Shown here piece after piece: positions 1 through 9,817 of a stretch of DNA of 64,000 bases (positions are counted from its first letter, which is position 1; every line of letters begins with the position of its first letter). This stretch comes from Pedobacter sp. (GTDB lineage: Bacteria; Bacteroidota; Bacteroidia; Sphingobacteriales; Sphingobacteriaceae): NCBI GenBank assembly GCA_008015505.1, contig SSFR01000008.1, positions 150,008 through 214,007 of the forward strand, read 5' to 3'. The position numbers and the translations under genes were made by a program. The notes beneath the pieces were generated by a model. That model was not told where the DNA came from and searched no databases. It saw nothing but the letters and a program-made list of their open reading frames with translations.

Positions 1-798
1 TATACCCACAGCTGATTTGACGCGTCCATCTTCTCCATCACCAGCCTCTGTTACCCCTAAATGCAAGGGATAGTTCATCCCCTCCCTAACCATGGTTGCC
101 ACCAATAAGCGATAAGCTTGAACCATCACTTGTGGATTACTCGCCTTCATAGAAATAACCAAATTGTAATAGTTCATATCCTGGCACATGCGAATGAACT
201 CCATGGCTGATTCAACCATACCACGCGGCGTATCCCCGTAATGGCTCATAATGCGATCCGACAAAGACCCATGATTAGTGCCAATACGCATAGCCGTACC
301 ATACTCCTTACAAATCGCTACTAGAGGTTTGAACTTAGCATAGATACGCGCTAACTCGGCTTCGTATTCCGATGCGGTGTACTCCACATTCTCGAAGCGC
401 TTTTTATCAGCATAATTCCCCGGATTGATACGCACCTTCTCAACCAGCCGAGCAGCAACCTCTGCTGCATTTGGTGTAAAGTGGATATCTGCAATCAAGG
501 GAACATGGCATCCCCTTTTAATTAATTCCTTTTTGATAACCGCTAGATTACTTGCTTCTTTGACGCTTGGGGCAGTAATTCGTACGTATTCGCATCCAGC
601 CCTAGCCATACGCATAGCTTGCTCTACAGTTCCTTTAGTATCTAGGGTATGCGTAGTAGTCATACTTTGTACTCGGATAGGCTGATGCCCTCCCATTTTT
701 ACGTCGCCTATGGCAACCTCACGTGTTAAGAACCGAGCATACTGATTTAGAGAAACACAGTAAGCCTCGGGGAATGTATATAGCGAATTCGTACTCAC
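1..798 (-). CDS. ispG: 4-hydroxy-3-methylbut-2-enyl diphosphate synthase (partial, 3' end outside window)
   Basis: IspG/GcpE is the iron-sulfur enzyme that makes HMBPP in the MEP isoprenoid pathway. The first 266 residues are visible. They include the N-terminal TIM-barrel signature [14 protein letters not shown] and, near the window edge, [17 protein letters not shown] followed by KSAVGI, both hallmarks of the family. The C-terminal part with the 4Fe-4S cysteines lies beyond base 1. The start is a GTG (complement of 796-798) giving MSTNSLYTF; no ATG lies further upstream in frame before the conserved region. The gene begins 18 bp after the DUF4403 gene on the same strand, so the two are probably cotranscribed. 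The identification is very secure; the exact start is likely but not certain. Confidence 0.93.
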   Translation of the reverse strand, partial: MSTNSLYTFPEAYCVSLNQYARFLTREVAIGDVKMGGHQPIRVQSMTTTHTLDTKGTVEQAMRMARAGCEYVRITAPSVKEASNLAVIKKELIKRGCHVPLIADIHFTPNAAEVAARLVEKVRINPGNYADKKRFENVEYTASEYEAELARIYAKFKPLVAICKEYGTAMRIGTNHGSLSDRIMSHYGDTPRGMVESAMEFIRMCQDMNYYNLVISMKASNPQVMVQAYRLLVATMVREGMNYPLHLGVTEAGDGEDGRVKSAVGI

Positions 799-816
799 AA
801 TGCAAAGGTATGACAA

Positions 817-2136
817 TTAAACAAGCACCCAATCTGGGTCAAGTGTGCGTACAGCTCGCCCAGCACTTTGTGCAATTACACGAACACTAACATCACCTCT
901 GGCATGAAAACGAAACATAAATGCAGACTCCATTAGAACAACCTCCTTTAATGACAAAGAAGTTACTTTGGCTGATACCATCCCTTTTAGCTTTTCATTT
1001 TTTTTGAAAAAATTATTCACCTGCCTTATACCACTCTCTATATAAGGGTTGAGAGGTAAAACAGCATACTGCTTGATAACTCTAGTAAGTATGCCCGTAA
1101 GATTTACTGTTTTTAGCAACACGCCGCTTTTAGAATCTATGGCATGATTAATCTGATCCAGATATATTTCATTTTTCTGTGCCCGGTATGCAGGCAAACA
1201 AACTAGTTGATGATTCCCCGCAAATACCCCTCCTTGTAGGCGAATATTAATCTCAATACGACTACCTGATAACTGTAAATTAATTTTAGTGATCAGAGAT
1301 GAGCCCACTATCTTACCAAGCATGCCACCCCTCTCCCTAGGCTCTTCTACCAAACCATCAGCTGTCAGACTCCGCCCAAGAAGACTTTTTTGTAGAATAT
1401 CCGTAAGACCCAAATACGAGACAAAAATAGGCACACGTGCTTCGAGACTCCCCATAGGAATAATACTATGATTATTGAACTGTATACCAGCACCATTAAA
1501 ACATAAATGAGGTCTCTGCCCTACACTAACTTCGAGCTGAGCATGCATCTCTAGGTTAATCGCTATTTTCCCCCGTTGAATTAAAAGTTTACTGGTGTAA
1601 ATGGTTAAGGGTTGTACTGCATACCATGTGTGATGGACTTGATTTACCTCTTTGGCGGCGCACACTTTCTCCAACTGCTTGATAATTGTTTCTTTATTAC
1701 AATAGGATGATATCTTGCTAGCCAATAGCGGCTTGAGAAAGCCTATAACTTTATTACTTAGATAATCTTTAATGGTAGTAGCATAAAAAAAAGATGTTGT
1801 CCCTGTGTCCCAAGCAACTTGAATTACTTCCAATCCAGGAGTTAGTTCGAAATTCTCAAAAGTCAAAGTGGTTTTTACTTGCAGCCTTCCTGTAAAGGTG
1901 GGCATTCCAACCAATAGCTTCCCTGTCCATCTATTCTGATAATCAAAAGGGACCTCTACTCTGATATGCATATTGATACACAACATACCTGCCTCTTCCG
2001 AAATAATCAACTCAGACAGCTTCCACACACGAGTAGCTATATGATTATCCCGCTGATTATTAACCATTATATTAGACTGATTGATTACCGGCCCGTTAGG
2101 TATTTTCTGATTTAATTTATTTTGTAGTTCGTGCAA
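817..2136 (-). CDS. DUF4403 family protein, N-terminus lost to a frameshift
   Basis: The open frame encodes 439 residues with no catalytic motif that I recognise. The pattern (an HELQNKLN start, a KVWK-like strand, then alternating beta segments to the end) resembles DUF4403, a Bacteroidota envelope-associated family of unknown function. The frame begins at a TTG and has no convincing ribosome binding site. Reading upstream in the same frame gives YIHLPLEID, which looks like the conserved family N-terminus, but a TGA lies before it. A better start, ATG at 2267, sits in another frame and would join this one if a single base were added near 2166-2170. The gene is therefore either a recent one-base pseudogene or carries a sequencing indel. 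It sits directly upstream of ispG. Confidence 0.55.
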   Translation of the reverse strand: MHELQNKLNQKIPNGPVINQSNIMVNNQRDNHIATRVWKLSELIISEEAGMLCINMHIRVEVPFDYQNRWTGKLLVGMPTFTGRLQVKTTLTFENFELTPGLEVIQVAWDTGTTSFFYATTIKDYLSNKVIGFLKPLLASKISSYCNKETIIKQLEKVCAAKEVNQVHHTWYAVQPLTIYTSKLLIQRGKIAINLEMHAQLEVSVGQRPHLCFNGAGIQFNNHSIIPMGSLEARVPIFVSYLGLTDILQKSLLGRSLTADGLVEEPRERGGMLGKIVGSSLITKINLQLSGSRIEINIRLQGGVFAGNHQLVCLPAYRAQKNEIYLDQINHAIDSKSGVLLKTVNLTGILTRVIKQYAVLPLNPYIESGIRQVNNFFKKNEKLKGMVSAKVTSLSLKEVVLMESAFMFRFHARGDVSVRVIAQSAGRAVRTLDPDWVLV

Positions 2137-2165
2137 GTCAATCTCTAAAGGAAGATGAATATAAC

Positions 2166-2267
2166 CTAACTGTCATGTATGGTATTTGCACTTACAGGAG
2201 CTGTCACAGCTGGGACAATAGACGCTTGCCCAGTACTTGAGAATAAAAACGAGAAAGGATTCTTCAT
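2166..2267 (-). pseudogene. Detached N-terminal fragment of the DUF4403 gene
   Basis: A 33-codon frame starts at ATG 2267 (MKNPFSFLF...) and stops at TAG 2166-2168, just where the adjacent DUF4403 frame becomes readable. Adding one T to the GTTAGG run would read ...IHDSLGYIHLPLEID straight into the downstream frame. I infer that it is the true 5' end of the neighbouring gene. The segment is not a strongly hydrophobic signal peptide, so how the protein would be exported is unclear. Confidence 0.45.
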
Positions 2268-2356
2268 TTCATACTATAGTTTAAACCAAAATATGAAAAT
2301 TAGAATTTATTATAATTTAATTATATTTTAATTAACAATTTTTAACATAATTCTTT

Positions 2357-2371
2357 GTGCTATTTTAGCAC
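2357..2371 (+). promoter_or_regulatory. Short perfect hairpin upstream of the deacetylase gene
   Basis: GTGCTATTTTAGCAC is a perfect inverted repeat with 6-base arms and a 3-base loop. It lies about 25 bases before the GTG start of the polysaccharide deacetylase and is followed by a T-rich stretch. It could be a leader hairpin or operator. At this size, chance is a real alternative. Confidence 0.25.
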
Positions 2372-2395
2372 GAGTTTTATTCACCCACATACATC

Positions 2396-3016
2396 GTGTA
2401 TTTTGTAAAATCACCGCTTTGGTTACAATATATTTACCCCTCACTCATCTGGCATAAGGATCGGAAGGAAAAGCATGTTTATCTCACTTTTGATGATGGG
2501 CCTATTCCAGATATTACCCCCTTTGTTCTACATACATTGAGACAATTTGATGCCAAAGCAACTTTTTTCTGTGTAGGGAATAATTTAACCCAATATCCGG
2601 ATATCCATCAGCAAGAAAAGCATACTAATCATGCCATAGGTAATCATACTTATAATCACCTCAACGGATGGCAAACAGCAGATGATCATTATTTAGCTGA
2701 TATCAAACAATGTGGCCAACTTATTTCAACGAATCTATTCCGCCCCCCACATGGGAAAATCAAAAGATCACAAATAGCCAAACTAAAAAAGATGAATCCA
2801 TTGCTGCAAGTGATTATGTGGGATGTATTAAGCTATGATTTTGATCAAAAAATAAGCCCACAACAATGCCTAGATCATGTATTAAAAAATACTCAGAATG
2901 GCTCAATCATTGTTTTTCATGATAGCTTAAAAGCATTTGGCCGATTGGAATACACATTGCCTCAAACATTAAAACACTTAACCAGTGAAGGTTATTCCTT
3001 TGACGCATTGGAATAA
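2396..3016 (+). CDS. Polysaccharide deacetylase (NodB-type)
   Basis: This 206-residue enzyme has the NodB-fold carbohydrate esterase 4 motifs. They are TFDDGP (motif 1, about residues 31-36, general base and metal Asp), HTYNH (motif 2, about 83-87, metal-binding His pair) and RPPHGK (motif 3, about 117-122). The C-terminal VFHDSLKA carries the catalytic His. CE4 enzymes remove N-acetyl groups from peptidoglycan or surface glycans in a metal-dependent reaction. There is no clear signal peptide (it starts MYFVKSPLWLQYIYP), which is common for this compact Bacteroidota form. The start is a GTG; upstream in-frame codons give nothing better. It converges with the T9SS protein gene only 13 bp away. 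The substrate cannot be told from sequence. Confidence 0.85.
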   Translation: MYFVKSPLWLQYIYPSLIWHKDRKEKHVYLTFDDGPIPDITPFVLHTLRQFDAKATFFCVGNNLTQYPDIHQQEKHTNHAIGNHTYNHLNGWQTADDHYLADIKQCGQLISTNLFRPPHGKIKRSQIAKLKKMNPLLQVIMWDVLSYDFDQKISPQQCLDHVLKNTQNGSIIVFHDSLKAFGRLEYTLPQTLKHLTSEGYSFDALE

Positions 3017-3029
3017 AAGAGACTTAAAT

Positions 3030-4352
3030 TTATTTAATAATATCTATATCCCCTCCAATGGGGGCACTACCGTCTTCCAAATCGATGATATAATAGTAAG
3101 TTGCCGGAGCCAATGTATTGTTATGAAAAGTGCCTGTCCAAGGAGTATTATACCCTACCGACGAATATACTACCTCTCCCCATCTATCAAATACGCGAAT
3201 ATTACACTTTGGATATTGCTCTAAACCTTTAATATCCCAGGTATCCTCTATGCCATCCCCATTAGGTGTAAGTGTTTTTTGAACATGTACCGGCATAGAT
3301 AATACCTTAACACTAACAGGGAATATGGGCCCCTCGCATCCATTAACCCCAGTTACGGCTACATAATACGTATGCGTACCCAAGGACAGATTAGACTCAG
3401 TAAGCACACCATTAACCACTCCAGCACTAATTGTGCTGATTTTATCTACCGAAGTATACCAAGTATAGGTTGGAGATACAGCATTACTACTTGGTGTAAA
3501 CACTGCACTTTGATCAGAATAAATTACCCCATTACCTGTCACAGCAACAGATGTAACATGCAAAGGAGCAGGAAGAGTGACAACGAATGTCTTTGGGTCA
3601 CCCAAAGTAGTCGCAGCACCGTTAGAAGTGCCATTAGCTAGTATAACAGTCGCTGTTAGCTCTGGAGTTACCATATAAGAAACTGTTTCACTTCCAATAC
3701 CTGTATTAGTAACGATATCCTGAATGATACCGCTGCCTAAAGGCCCTTGTACACTCACCGTACTACTATTACTTACCGTCGAAGACCAGGCATAAGAAGT
3801 ATATAGGTTATCAGCTACTAGGCTTTTATTTACTGGGTTTCCAGAACAAACTGTAACATCACTTGGCTGAACCAATATAGGCTTAATAAAAGTTTGCACA
3901 TCACTAATATTATTGTTTGGATCTGAATCTGTGAATCCGATGGGATCTATTTTTGTCCTAATAATAGCAGAAGGACTCGTTGACGTAACTGTACCAGTAT
4001 ATGTAAAAACTACTACGTCTCCACTATGAAGAGATGACACCTCACACATATAACTACTCGCCGTATTGCTCGTATTAGTCACCACCCCAGCCCCATTAAC
4101 ATTCACTGCAGAACTAAGGGTCATCCCTTCAAAATTCAGGGTCAAAGTACCAGCGAAAGAAGATACAGAAGCTACAGACAATGAAACTGTCGTTACATAA
4201 CTAATTACAGTACCTGCTACTTGAGGACCACTGATAGTAGGCGATATTTGGGTAGCTATCGATAAATCCTGAGCATTTACCCTAGTCATACTGACGCACC
4301 AAAAAAGTGCTGCCATCAATACCAAGCTTAACTTATTCTTTAAAAAGATCAT
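3030..4352 (-). CDS. Secreted T9SS type B sorting-domain surface protein
   Basis: The frame is open from 4439, but the preferred start is the ATG at 4352 (MIFLKNKLSLVLMAALFW). This gives a clean signal peptide ending near VNAQ, and the upstream residues would only add charged junk. Mature regions: a DUF11-like beta domain (roughly residues 30-165), Ser/Thr-rich Ig-like segments, and a C-terminal domain of about 85 residues beginning KTLTPNGDGIEDTWDIKGLEQ. That domain contains VFDRWGEVVYSS and an LAPATYYYII strand. It is the gliding-motility-associated/type B sorting domain (TIGR04131-like), which directs export through the type IX secretion system to the cell surface. Its binding function is unknown. 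It is about 440 residues, much smaller than the giant relatives at the right end of the window. Confidence 0.82.
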   Translation of the reverse strand: MIFLKNKLSLVLMAALFWCVSMTRVNAQDLSIATQISPTISGPQVAGTVISYVTTVSLSVASVSSFAGTLTLNFEGMTLSSAVNVNGAGVVTNTSNTASSYMCEVSSLHSGDVVVFTYTGTVTSTSPSAIIRTKIDPIGFTDSDPNNNISDVQTFIKPILVQPSDVTVCSGNPVNKSLVADNLYTSYAWSSTVSNSSTVSVQGPLGSGIIQDIVTNTGIGSETVSYMVTPELTATVILANGTSNGAATTLGDPKTFVVTLPAPLHVTSVAVTGNGVIYSDQSAVFTPSSNAVSPTYTWYTSVDKISTISAGVVNGVLTESNLSLGTHTYYVAVTGVNGCEGPIFPVSVKVLSMPVHVQKTLTPNGDGIEDTWDIKGLEQYPKCNIRVFDRWGEVVYSSVGYNTPWTGTFHNNTLAPATYYYIIDLEDGSAPIGGDIDIIK

Positions 4353-4587
4353 TCTGAACATATTCAAATACTTGCAAGCCCCCAGCTTCCACCAACCCAA
4401 TGACTGTCTCCTTCCAAAAGCAGTAACACACTTCACCAAGCAAAATCACGATATTGGGTCGTACACCAATGCCACCGCATAAGCTTGCATTTTAACCTTA
4501 ATATAAATTTAAGAAAAAATTTAATTAAAGTTTACATTCATATCGAAAAAATAAAATTAAGCTCAATAGCGAATAATTGAGTACCTC

Positions 4588-6150
4588 TTAGAGATCAAAC
4601 CTAATTCCCTGAGCCAGAGGAAGCTTATTTGAGTAATTGATGGTATTGGTTTGTCTACGCATATATATTTTCCAAGCATCGGATCCAGACTCTCTACCTC
4701 CACCTGTTTCTTTTTCTCCACCAAAAGCCCCACCTATTTCAGCACCCGACGTTCCAATATTAACATTAGCAATACCACAATCTGATCCAGCACAAGATAA
4801 AAACTGCTCTGATTCACGCAAATTAAGTGTCATGATGGCAGAAGACAAACCTTGAACCACCCCATTTTGCATAGCAATAGCTTGCTCTAGTGTTTTGTAC
4901 TTCATCAAATACAAAATAGGAGCAAATGTTTCATGCTGAACAATCTCAAAGGCATTTTCTACTTCAGCAATACAAGGCCTTACATAGCAACCTGACTCAA
5001 AACCCTCACCTTGCAATACGCCACCTTCAACAATAAATTTTCCACCTTCAACTTTGCACTTTTCAATGGCAGAAAGATAATTCTGTACAGCATCCTTATC
5101 AATCAACGGACCTACATGATTGTGCGAATCTAAAGGATTCCCTATCCTCAACTGCTGATATGCTTTAACCAACTTCTCTTTGAACGTATCATACACACTT
5201 TCATGAATAATCAAACGACGAGTACTTGTACAGCGTTGCCCAGCAGTCCCCACAGCACCAAAAACAGCACCAATCAATGCCATATCCAGATCAGCATCTT
5301 GGGAAATAATGATGGCATTATTTCCCCCCAACTCCAATAAAGCGCGTCCCAAACGTGCCCCAACTGTAGCACCAACTGCCTTACCCATACGTGTAGAACC
5401 CGTGGCCGAAATTAAAGGAATAGACTGATCAGCACACATCAACTCACCAATCACTCGATCACCAATGAGCAAACAGGAAACTCCTTCAGGAGCACCATTA
5501 GCATCCAAAACCCGCTGCACAATGCGCTGACAGGCAATGGCAGTAAGCGGCGTTTTTTCTGAAGGCTTCCACACACAAACATCTCCACATACCCAAGCTA
5601 ATGCTGAATTCCAGCTCCAAACCGCTACCGGAAAATTGAACGCAGAAATAATCCCAACAAGACCTAATGGATGCCACTGCTCGTACATGCGATGCAATGG
5701 ACGCTCCGAATGCATTGTCAAACCATATAGTTGACGCGACAAGCCTACCGCAAAGTCACAGATATCGATCATCTCCTGCACCTCTCCATAGCCTTCTTGC
5801 AAACTTTTTCCCATCTCGTAAGAAACTAGCATCCCTAAATTTTCTTTGTTTTCACGCAAAGCTTGACCTAATTGGCGTACGACCTCACCACGCTTAGGTG
5901 CTGGCCAGTTGCGCCACGCCTGAAAAGCCTCCTGCGCCTTGCGAATAGTCTGATGGTAGTTATCTACATCAGCAAACTTGACCGAAGCTATTTCTTTGCC
6001 ATCAACAGGGGATACAATAGAACGGATGGATGCCTGACTACTACTCTGCCACACTTTTCCCGTACTACAAGCATCATTAATGGGACCGATACCTAGGCTA
6101 TTTAGTAATGTACTTAGGTTGCTCAATATAGTTGGCGTTTCAATATGCAT
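4588..6150 (-). CDS. amaB: Aldehyde dehydrogenase, ALDH7 family (alpha-aminoadipic semialdehyde dehydrogenase type)
   Basis: This 520-residue NAD-dependent aldehyde dehydrogenase shows the family pattern throughout. FNFPVAVWSWNSALAW is the oxyanion/cofactor region, WKPSEKTPLTA binds the cofactor, LELGGNNAII has the catalytic Glu, and GTAGQRCTSTRRL has the nucleophilic Cys. The GAEIGGAFGGEKETGGGRESGSDAW C-terminus is characteristic of ALDH7 (antiquitin/AmaB/Pcd). That group oxidises alpha-aminoadipate semialdehyde/piperideine-6-carboxylate in lysine catabolism. Its length matches the family. The neighbours give no pathway context: a surface protein gene lies downstream and guaA diverges upstream. 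The subfamily is likely; the exact substrate is inferred. Confidence 0.85.
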   Translation of the reverse strand: MHIETPTILSNLSTLLNSLGIGPINDACSTGKVWQSSSQASIRSIVSPVDGKEIASVKFADVDNYHQTIRKAQEAFQAWRNWPAPKRGEVVRQLGQALRENKENLGMLVSYEMGKSLQEGYGEVQEMIDICDFAVGLSRQLYGLTMHSERPLHRMYEQWHPLGLVGIISAFNFPVAVWSWNSALAWVCGDVCVWKPSEKTPLTAIACQRIVQRVLDANGAPEGVSCLLIGDRVIGELMCADQSIPLISATGSTRMGKAVGATVGARLGRALLELGGNNAIIISQDADLDMALIGAVFGAVGTAGQRCTSTRRLIIHESVYDTFKEKLVKAYQQLRIGNPLDSHNHVGPLIDKDAVQNYLSAIEKCKVEGGKFIVEGGVLQGEGFESGCYVRPCIAEVENAFEIVQHETFAPILYLMKYKTLEQAIAMQNGVVQGLSSAIMTLNLRESEQFLSCAGSDCGIANVNIGTSGAEIGGAFGGEKETGGGRESGSDAWKIYMRRQTNTINYSNKLPLAQGIRFDL

Positions 6151-6301
6151 ATTCCGATTTTTCGACCAAGTTAATAATCTTAATATAAAACATGTTACTC
6201 TATCAAGTCAACAACAGAAAAAATTAATACAATATAATAATTAGATAAAAAATTAGACTATAAAACTGTTATCAAAAGCATACAATTTGCTATCTTCGCG
6301 C

Positions 6302-7831
6302 ATGACTGAAAAAATTATCATTCTCGACTTCGGCTCGCAATATACCCAACTGATCGCTCGACGAGTACGCGAATTAAATGTATACTGTGAAATTCATCCA
6401 TATAACCATCTTCCCAAGTGGGACCCAAGCATTAAAGGGATCATTCTGTCAGGAAGTCCATATTCCGTTCGGCAAGATGATGCTCCAAAAATAGATATCT
6501 CATCACTCCAAAAACAATGTCCTGTATTGGGTGTTTGTTATGGCGCACAGTACATCGCACATAGCTTGGGAGGCGAGGTAAAGGCTTCCTCAACGCGTGA
6601 ATATGGAAGGGCTCATTTGAGCTACATGAAGGATGAAAGCCCATTACTTAAGCATATTTCGCCTTCTTCACAAGTTTGGATGTCACATGGTGATACGATC
6701 ACCTCAGTAGCAGATGATTTTGAAATTATTGCGAGCACTGACTCAGTCAAAATAGCGGCCTACCAAATCAGAAACACTAACACCTACGGTATACAGTTTC
6801 ATCCGGAAGTAACCCATAGCACTGATGGTCAACGATTGATTCAAAACTTCTTGATCGATATCTGCGGATGCTCACAAGACTGGACGCCCGATACCTTCAT
6901 CGAAACAACCATCGCCACTCTTCGAAAAAAACTGGGTGGAGATAAAGTAATTTTAGGCCTTTCCGGAGGGGTTGATTCTTCTGTTGCAGCCGTTCTTTTG
7001 CATCAAGCTATTGGCGAAAACTTGTATTGCATTTTTATAGACAATGGCCTATTACGCAAACATGAGTTTGAACAGGTGTTAGAATCTTATCGCCATTTAG
7101 GCCTAAATGTCCGCGGAATTAATGCCAAAGACCGATTTTTAAGTCAGCTTGCGGGAATAAAAGACCCAGAACAAAAACGAAAAACCATCGGACGTGTCTT
7201 CATCGAGGTATTCGACGATGCCGCACATGAGGTCCAAAATGTAAAATGGCTTGCTCAGGGAACGATCTATCCCGATGTCATCGAATCAGTATCAGTTAAA
7301 GGCCCTTCAGCAACAATCAAGTCACATCATAATGTTGGCGGATTGCCCGATTTCATGAAGCTCCAAGTTGTAGAACCACTGAATACTTTATTTAAAGACG
7401 AGGTTCGACGTGTAGGAAAGGCCCTTGGAATGGATACTACGCTTTTAGGCCGTCACCCATTTCCGGGTCCGGGTTTAGCTATTCGTATTTTAGGTGATAT
7501 CACATCCGAAAAAGTAGCATTACTTCAAGAGGCTGATGCTATTTTCATCCACCATTTAAAGGCATCGGGCTGGTACGATCGTGTATGGCAAGCTGGGGCT
7601 ATTTTCCTCCCTGTACAATCGGTAGGTGTAATGGGTGATGAGCGAACCTATGAACATGTGATTTGCTTACGTGCCGTAGGCTCTATCGATGGAATGACTG
7701 CCGACTGGAGTCACTTGCCCTATGAATTACTAGCCAAAATATCCAACGACATTATCAACCAAGTCAAGGGAATTAATCGCGTAGTATACGACATCAGCTC
7801 CAAACCCCCAGCAACAATCGAATGGGAATAA
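6302..7831 (+). CDS. guaA: GMP synthase (glutamine-hydrolysing)
   Basis: GuaA converts XMP to GMP using glutamine and ATP. The N-terminal class I amidotransferase domain has [11 protein letters not shown] (catalytic Cys) and [11 protein letters not shown] (catalytic His and Glu). The ATP-pyrophosphatase domain has the PP-loop [11 protein letters not shown]. The dimerisation domain ends in the canonical KPPATIEWE. The frame is open from a TTG at 6287, but the ATG at 6302 ([17 protein letters not shown]) matches the family start. It diverges from the aldehyde dehydrogenase gene. A TATCTTCG box lies immediately before the ATG. The rRNA methyltransferase gene follows after 4 bp. Confidence 0.97.
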   Translation: MTEKIIILDFGSQYTQLIARRVRELNVYCEIHPYNHLPKWDPSIKGIILSGSPYSVRQDDAPKIDISSLQKQCPVLGVCYGAQYIAHSLGGEVKASSTREYGRAHLSYMKDESPLLKHISPSSQVWMSHGDTITSVADDFEIIASTDSVKIAAYQIRNTNTYGIQFHPEVTHSTDGQRLIQNFLIDICGCSQDWTPDTFIETTIATLRKKLGGDKVILGLSGGVDSSVAAVLLHQAIGENLYCIFIDNGLLRKHEFEQVLESYRHLGLNVRGINAKDRFLSQLAGIKDPEQKRKTIGRVFIEVFDDAAHEVQNVKWLAQGTIYPDVIESVSVKGPSATIKSHHNVGGLPDFMKLQVVEPLNTLFKDEVRRVGKALGMDTTLLGRHPFPGPGLAIRILGDITSEKVALLQEADAIFIHHLKASGWYDRVWQAGAIFLPVQSVGVMGDERTYEHVICLRAVGSIDGMTADWSHLPYELLAKISNDIINQVKGINRVVYDISSKPPATIEWE

Positions 7832-7835
7832 ACAA

Positions 7836-8990
7836 ATGCGAGCTGAACAATATTTGCGCACATTTATTCGTGCTTTAGATGCATTTACGCAGACTACCCC
7901 GCTAGCCAAATTTCTGCCCAATTTTTTCAGACAGAACAAACAAATGGGGTCCAGTGACAGGCGTACCATATCGCGTCTACTTTACAACTATTTTCGTTTG
8001 GGAAATGCTTTAAAAGAATGCGCTCTTGAGCAGCGTCTGAGCTATGCTGAATTTTTATGTAGTCAGAGTGAGTCTTCTTTTTTACAGCGTTTTCGCCCTG
8101 ATCTGAATGAACATATAACCTGGCCTATCAGCGAAAAAGTAGCTTTTCTAAAGCAATATATAGGCTTTCACTTACAGGACGTTTTCCCTTTTACAGCCCA
8201 CCTTTCGTCGGGCATCGAGGAAGCCCAATTTCTTCAGTCTTTCTTCATCCAGCCTGATTTATACATCCGCATCCATCCTGGCAAAGAAAATTGGATTAAA
8301 AGCAGGCTTAGCAAAGAACAAGTTTCCTTTCGCACGGTGACAAGCCATACACTAGCCTTGGCTAATAGCACCCCATTAGATCGACTACTCGGCAAAGGCC
8401 ACTACGAAGTTCAAGACCTTTCTTCGCAACAAACAGCCGAGCATTTTAAACCCCAAGCTAGGGACTATTGGTGGGACGCCTGTGCTGCCTCAGGAGGTAA
8501 ATCTTTATGCCTGCTTCAAGAACAGCCTAATATCCAATTACTGGTTTCGGATGTCCGAACAAGCATATTGAAAAATTTAGACGATCGCTTCGATCGAGCA
8601 GGTATCAAGAAATATAGCAAAAAAGTCATTGACCTGGCAAAAGGTGCCGAACTAGACTTTTCTCACGATACTTTTGATGGGATTATTCTGGATGCCCCCT
8701 GCACAGGATCGGGAACCTGGGGACGAACGCCTGAGCTCATTAGCGGGTTCAAGGAATCTAGCATCAATACCTTCCAAAAACTACAACAAAGTATTGCATC
8801 TCACATATTGTCTTATTTAAAGCCGAACAAACCCCTGATTTATATTACCTGCTCTGTTTTTAAAGAAGAAAATGAGGAAATTGTTGACTTTTTAATCCAA
8901 AAACATGGTCTACGTCTAGAATCAATGCAAATTTTGAAGGGCTATGAGCAAAAAGCCGATACAATGTTCGTAGCAAGACTACTACGATAA
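7836..8990 (+). CDS. RsmB/RsmF-type rRNA (cytosine-5) methyltransferase
   Basis: This is a NOL1/NOP2/Sun family enzyme that transfers a methyl group from SAM to C5 of a cytosine in RNA, probably 16S rRNA. The N-terminal third is helical and resembles the NusB-like/RsmB RNA-binding extension. The catalytic core has DACAASGGKS (SAM binding), DAPCTGSGTWGRTPE (motif IV, one of the two conserved cysteines) and YITCSVFKEENEE (motif VI, catalytic cysteine). The 384 residues match Bacteroidota RsmB-like proteins. The gene starts 4 bp after guaA, so it is probably in the same transcript. Which cytosine is methylated cannot be decided from sequence. Confidence 0.88.
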   Translation: MRAEQYLRTFIRALDAFTQTTPLAKFLPNFFRQNKQMGSSDRRTISRLLYNYFRLGNALKECALEQRLSYAEFLCSQSESSFLQRFRPDLNEHITWPISEKVAFLKQYIGFHLQDVFPFTAHLSSGIEEAQFLQSFFIQPDLYIRIHPGKENWIKSRLSKEQVSFRTVTSHTLALANSTPLDRLLGKGHYEVQDLSSQQTAEHFKPQARDYWWDACAASGGKSLCLLQEQPNIQLLVSDVRTSILKNLDDRFDRAGIKKYSKKVIDLAKGAELDFSHDTFDGIILDAPCTGSGTWGRTPELISGFKESSINTFQKLQQSIASHILSYLKPNKPLIYITCSVFKEENEEIVDFLIQKHGLRLESMQILKGYEQKADTMFVARLLR

Positions 8991-9027
8991 ACACATTTTT
9001 TCCGCCGAGACTAACACCCGCTAGCTA

Positions 9028-9726
9028 TCATCCCTCCAATTGCATTCCAAATAATGTAGCTAAATGCCCAAGCATCACCTGTTTCACCTCCTCCATATCT
9101 AGTCTCTGGCCCAATTCCTTTTGCATCGAGGTCACCGCTTTATCCCCAATTCCACATGGAACAATATGATTAAAATGATCAAGGCTCGTATTCACATTGA
9201 GCGCAAAACCATGCATGGTCACCCATCGGCTACAGCGAACGCCCATGGCACAAATCTTCCTTGCTCGAAAGGTATCAGGTTCTAGCCAAACACCAGTATA
9301 TCCTGGATAACGCCCAGCCTGAATCTTGTAGTTAGACAAAGTCAAAATAACTGCCTCTTCCAATGTGCGTAAATACTGATGAATGTCCGTAAAGAAATTA
9401 TCCAGATCTAAAATGGGATAACCAACTAACTGACCAGGACCATGATAGGTTATGTCTCCTCCCCGATTAATTTTATAATAGGATGACTCATGTATTTTAA
9501 GGCCTTGCTCATCAAGCAGTAAATTCTCCACCTTCCCACTTTTCCCCAAAGTGTACACATGCGGGTGCTCCACAAAAATCAAATAGTTAGGCGTTTGTTC
9601 AACCTGTTCAAGCGTGCGATTCTTGGTCTTTAGCTCTACTGTTTGAGCAAACAATGCTTCCTGCCTATCCCATGCTTCCTGATAATCAACCAAACCCCAA
9701 TCTTGAAAGATGACTCGCTTATTCAT
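9028..9726 (-). CDS. lipB: Octanoyltransferase (lipoate biosynthesis)
   Basis: LipB moves octanoyl groups from acyl-carrier protein to the lipoyl domains of 2-oxoacid dehydrogenases, the first step of lipoate synthesis. The RGGDITYHGPGQLVGYPI motif and the KICAMGVRCSRWVTMHGFALN segment (catalytic Lys; substrate pocket) are clear. HIVPCGIGDKAVTSM contains the catalytic Cys. The length (232) is standard. The ATG start has in-frame stops not far upstream. The gene faces away from the PI-PLC-like gene and converges with the rRNA methyltransferase. Confidence 0.95.
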   Translation of the reverse strand: MNKRVIFQDWGLVDYQEAWDRQEALFAQTVELKTKNRTLEQVEQTPNYLIFVEHPHVYTLGKSGKVENLLLDEQGLKIHESSYYKINRGGDITYHGPGQLVGYPILDLDNFFTDIHQYLRTLEEAVILTLSNYKIQAGRYPGYTGVWLEPDTFRARKICAMGVRCSRWVTMHGFALNVNTSLDHFNHIVPCGIGDKAVTSMQKELGQRLDMEEVKQVMLGHLATLFGMQLEG

Positions 9727-9817
9727 GGCTTATCTCGTGCTAATTCTAGATACAAAAATACAGGCCTTTTTTATACTTGAAGACACTCTTCGCCGTTGAA
9801 GCTTAAAAACCTGAATC

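Noticed and set aside
425..685. 86-codon plus-strand frame opposite ispG
   Set aside because: ispG is unmistakable on the other strand; the plus frame has no family-like features.
6287..6301. Upstream TTG as the guaA start
   Set aside because: It would add MLSSR before the conserved MTEKIIIL start and overlaps the likely promoter box.
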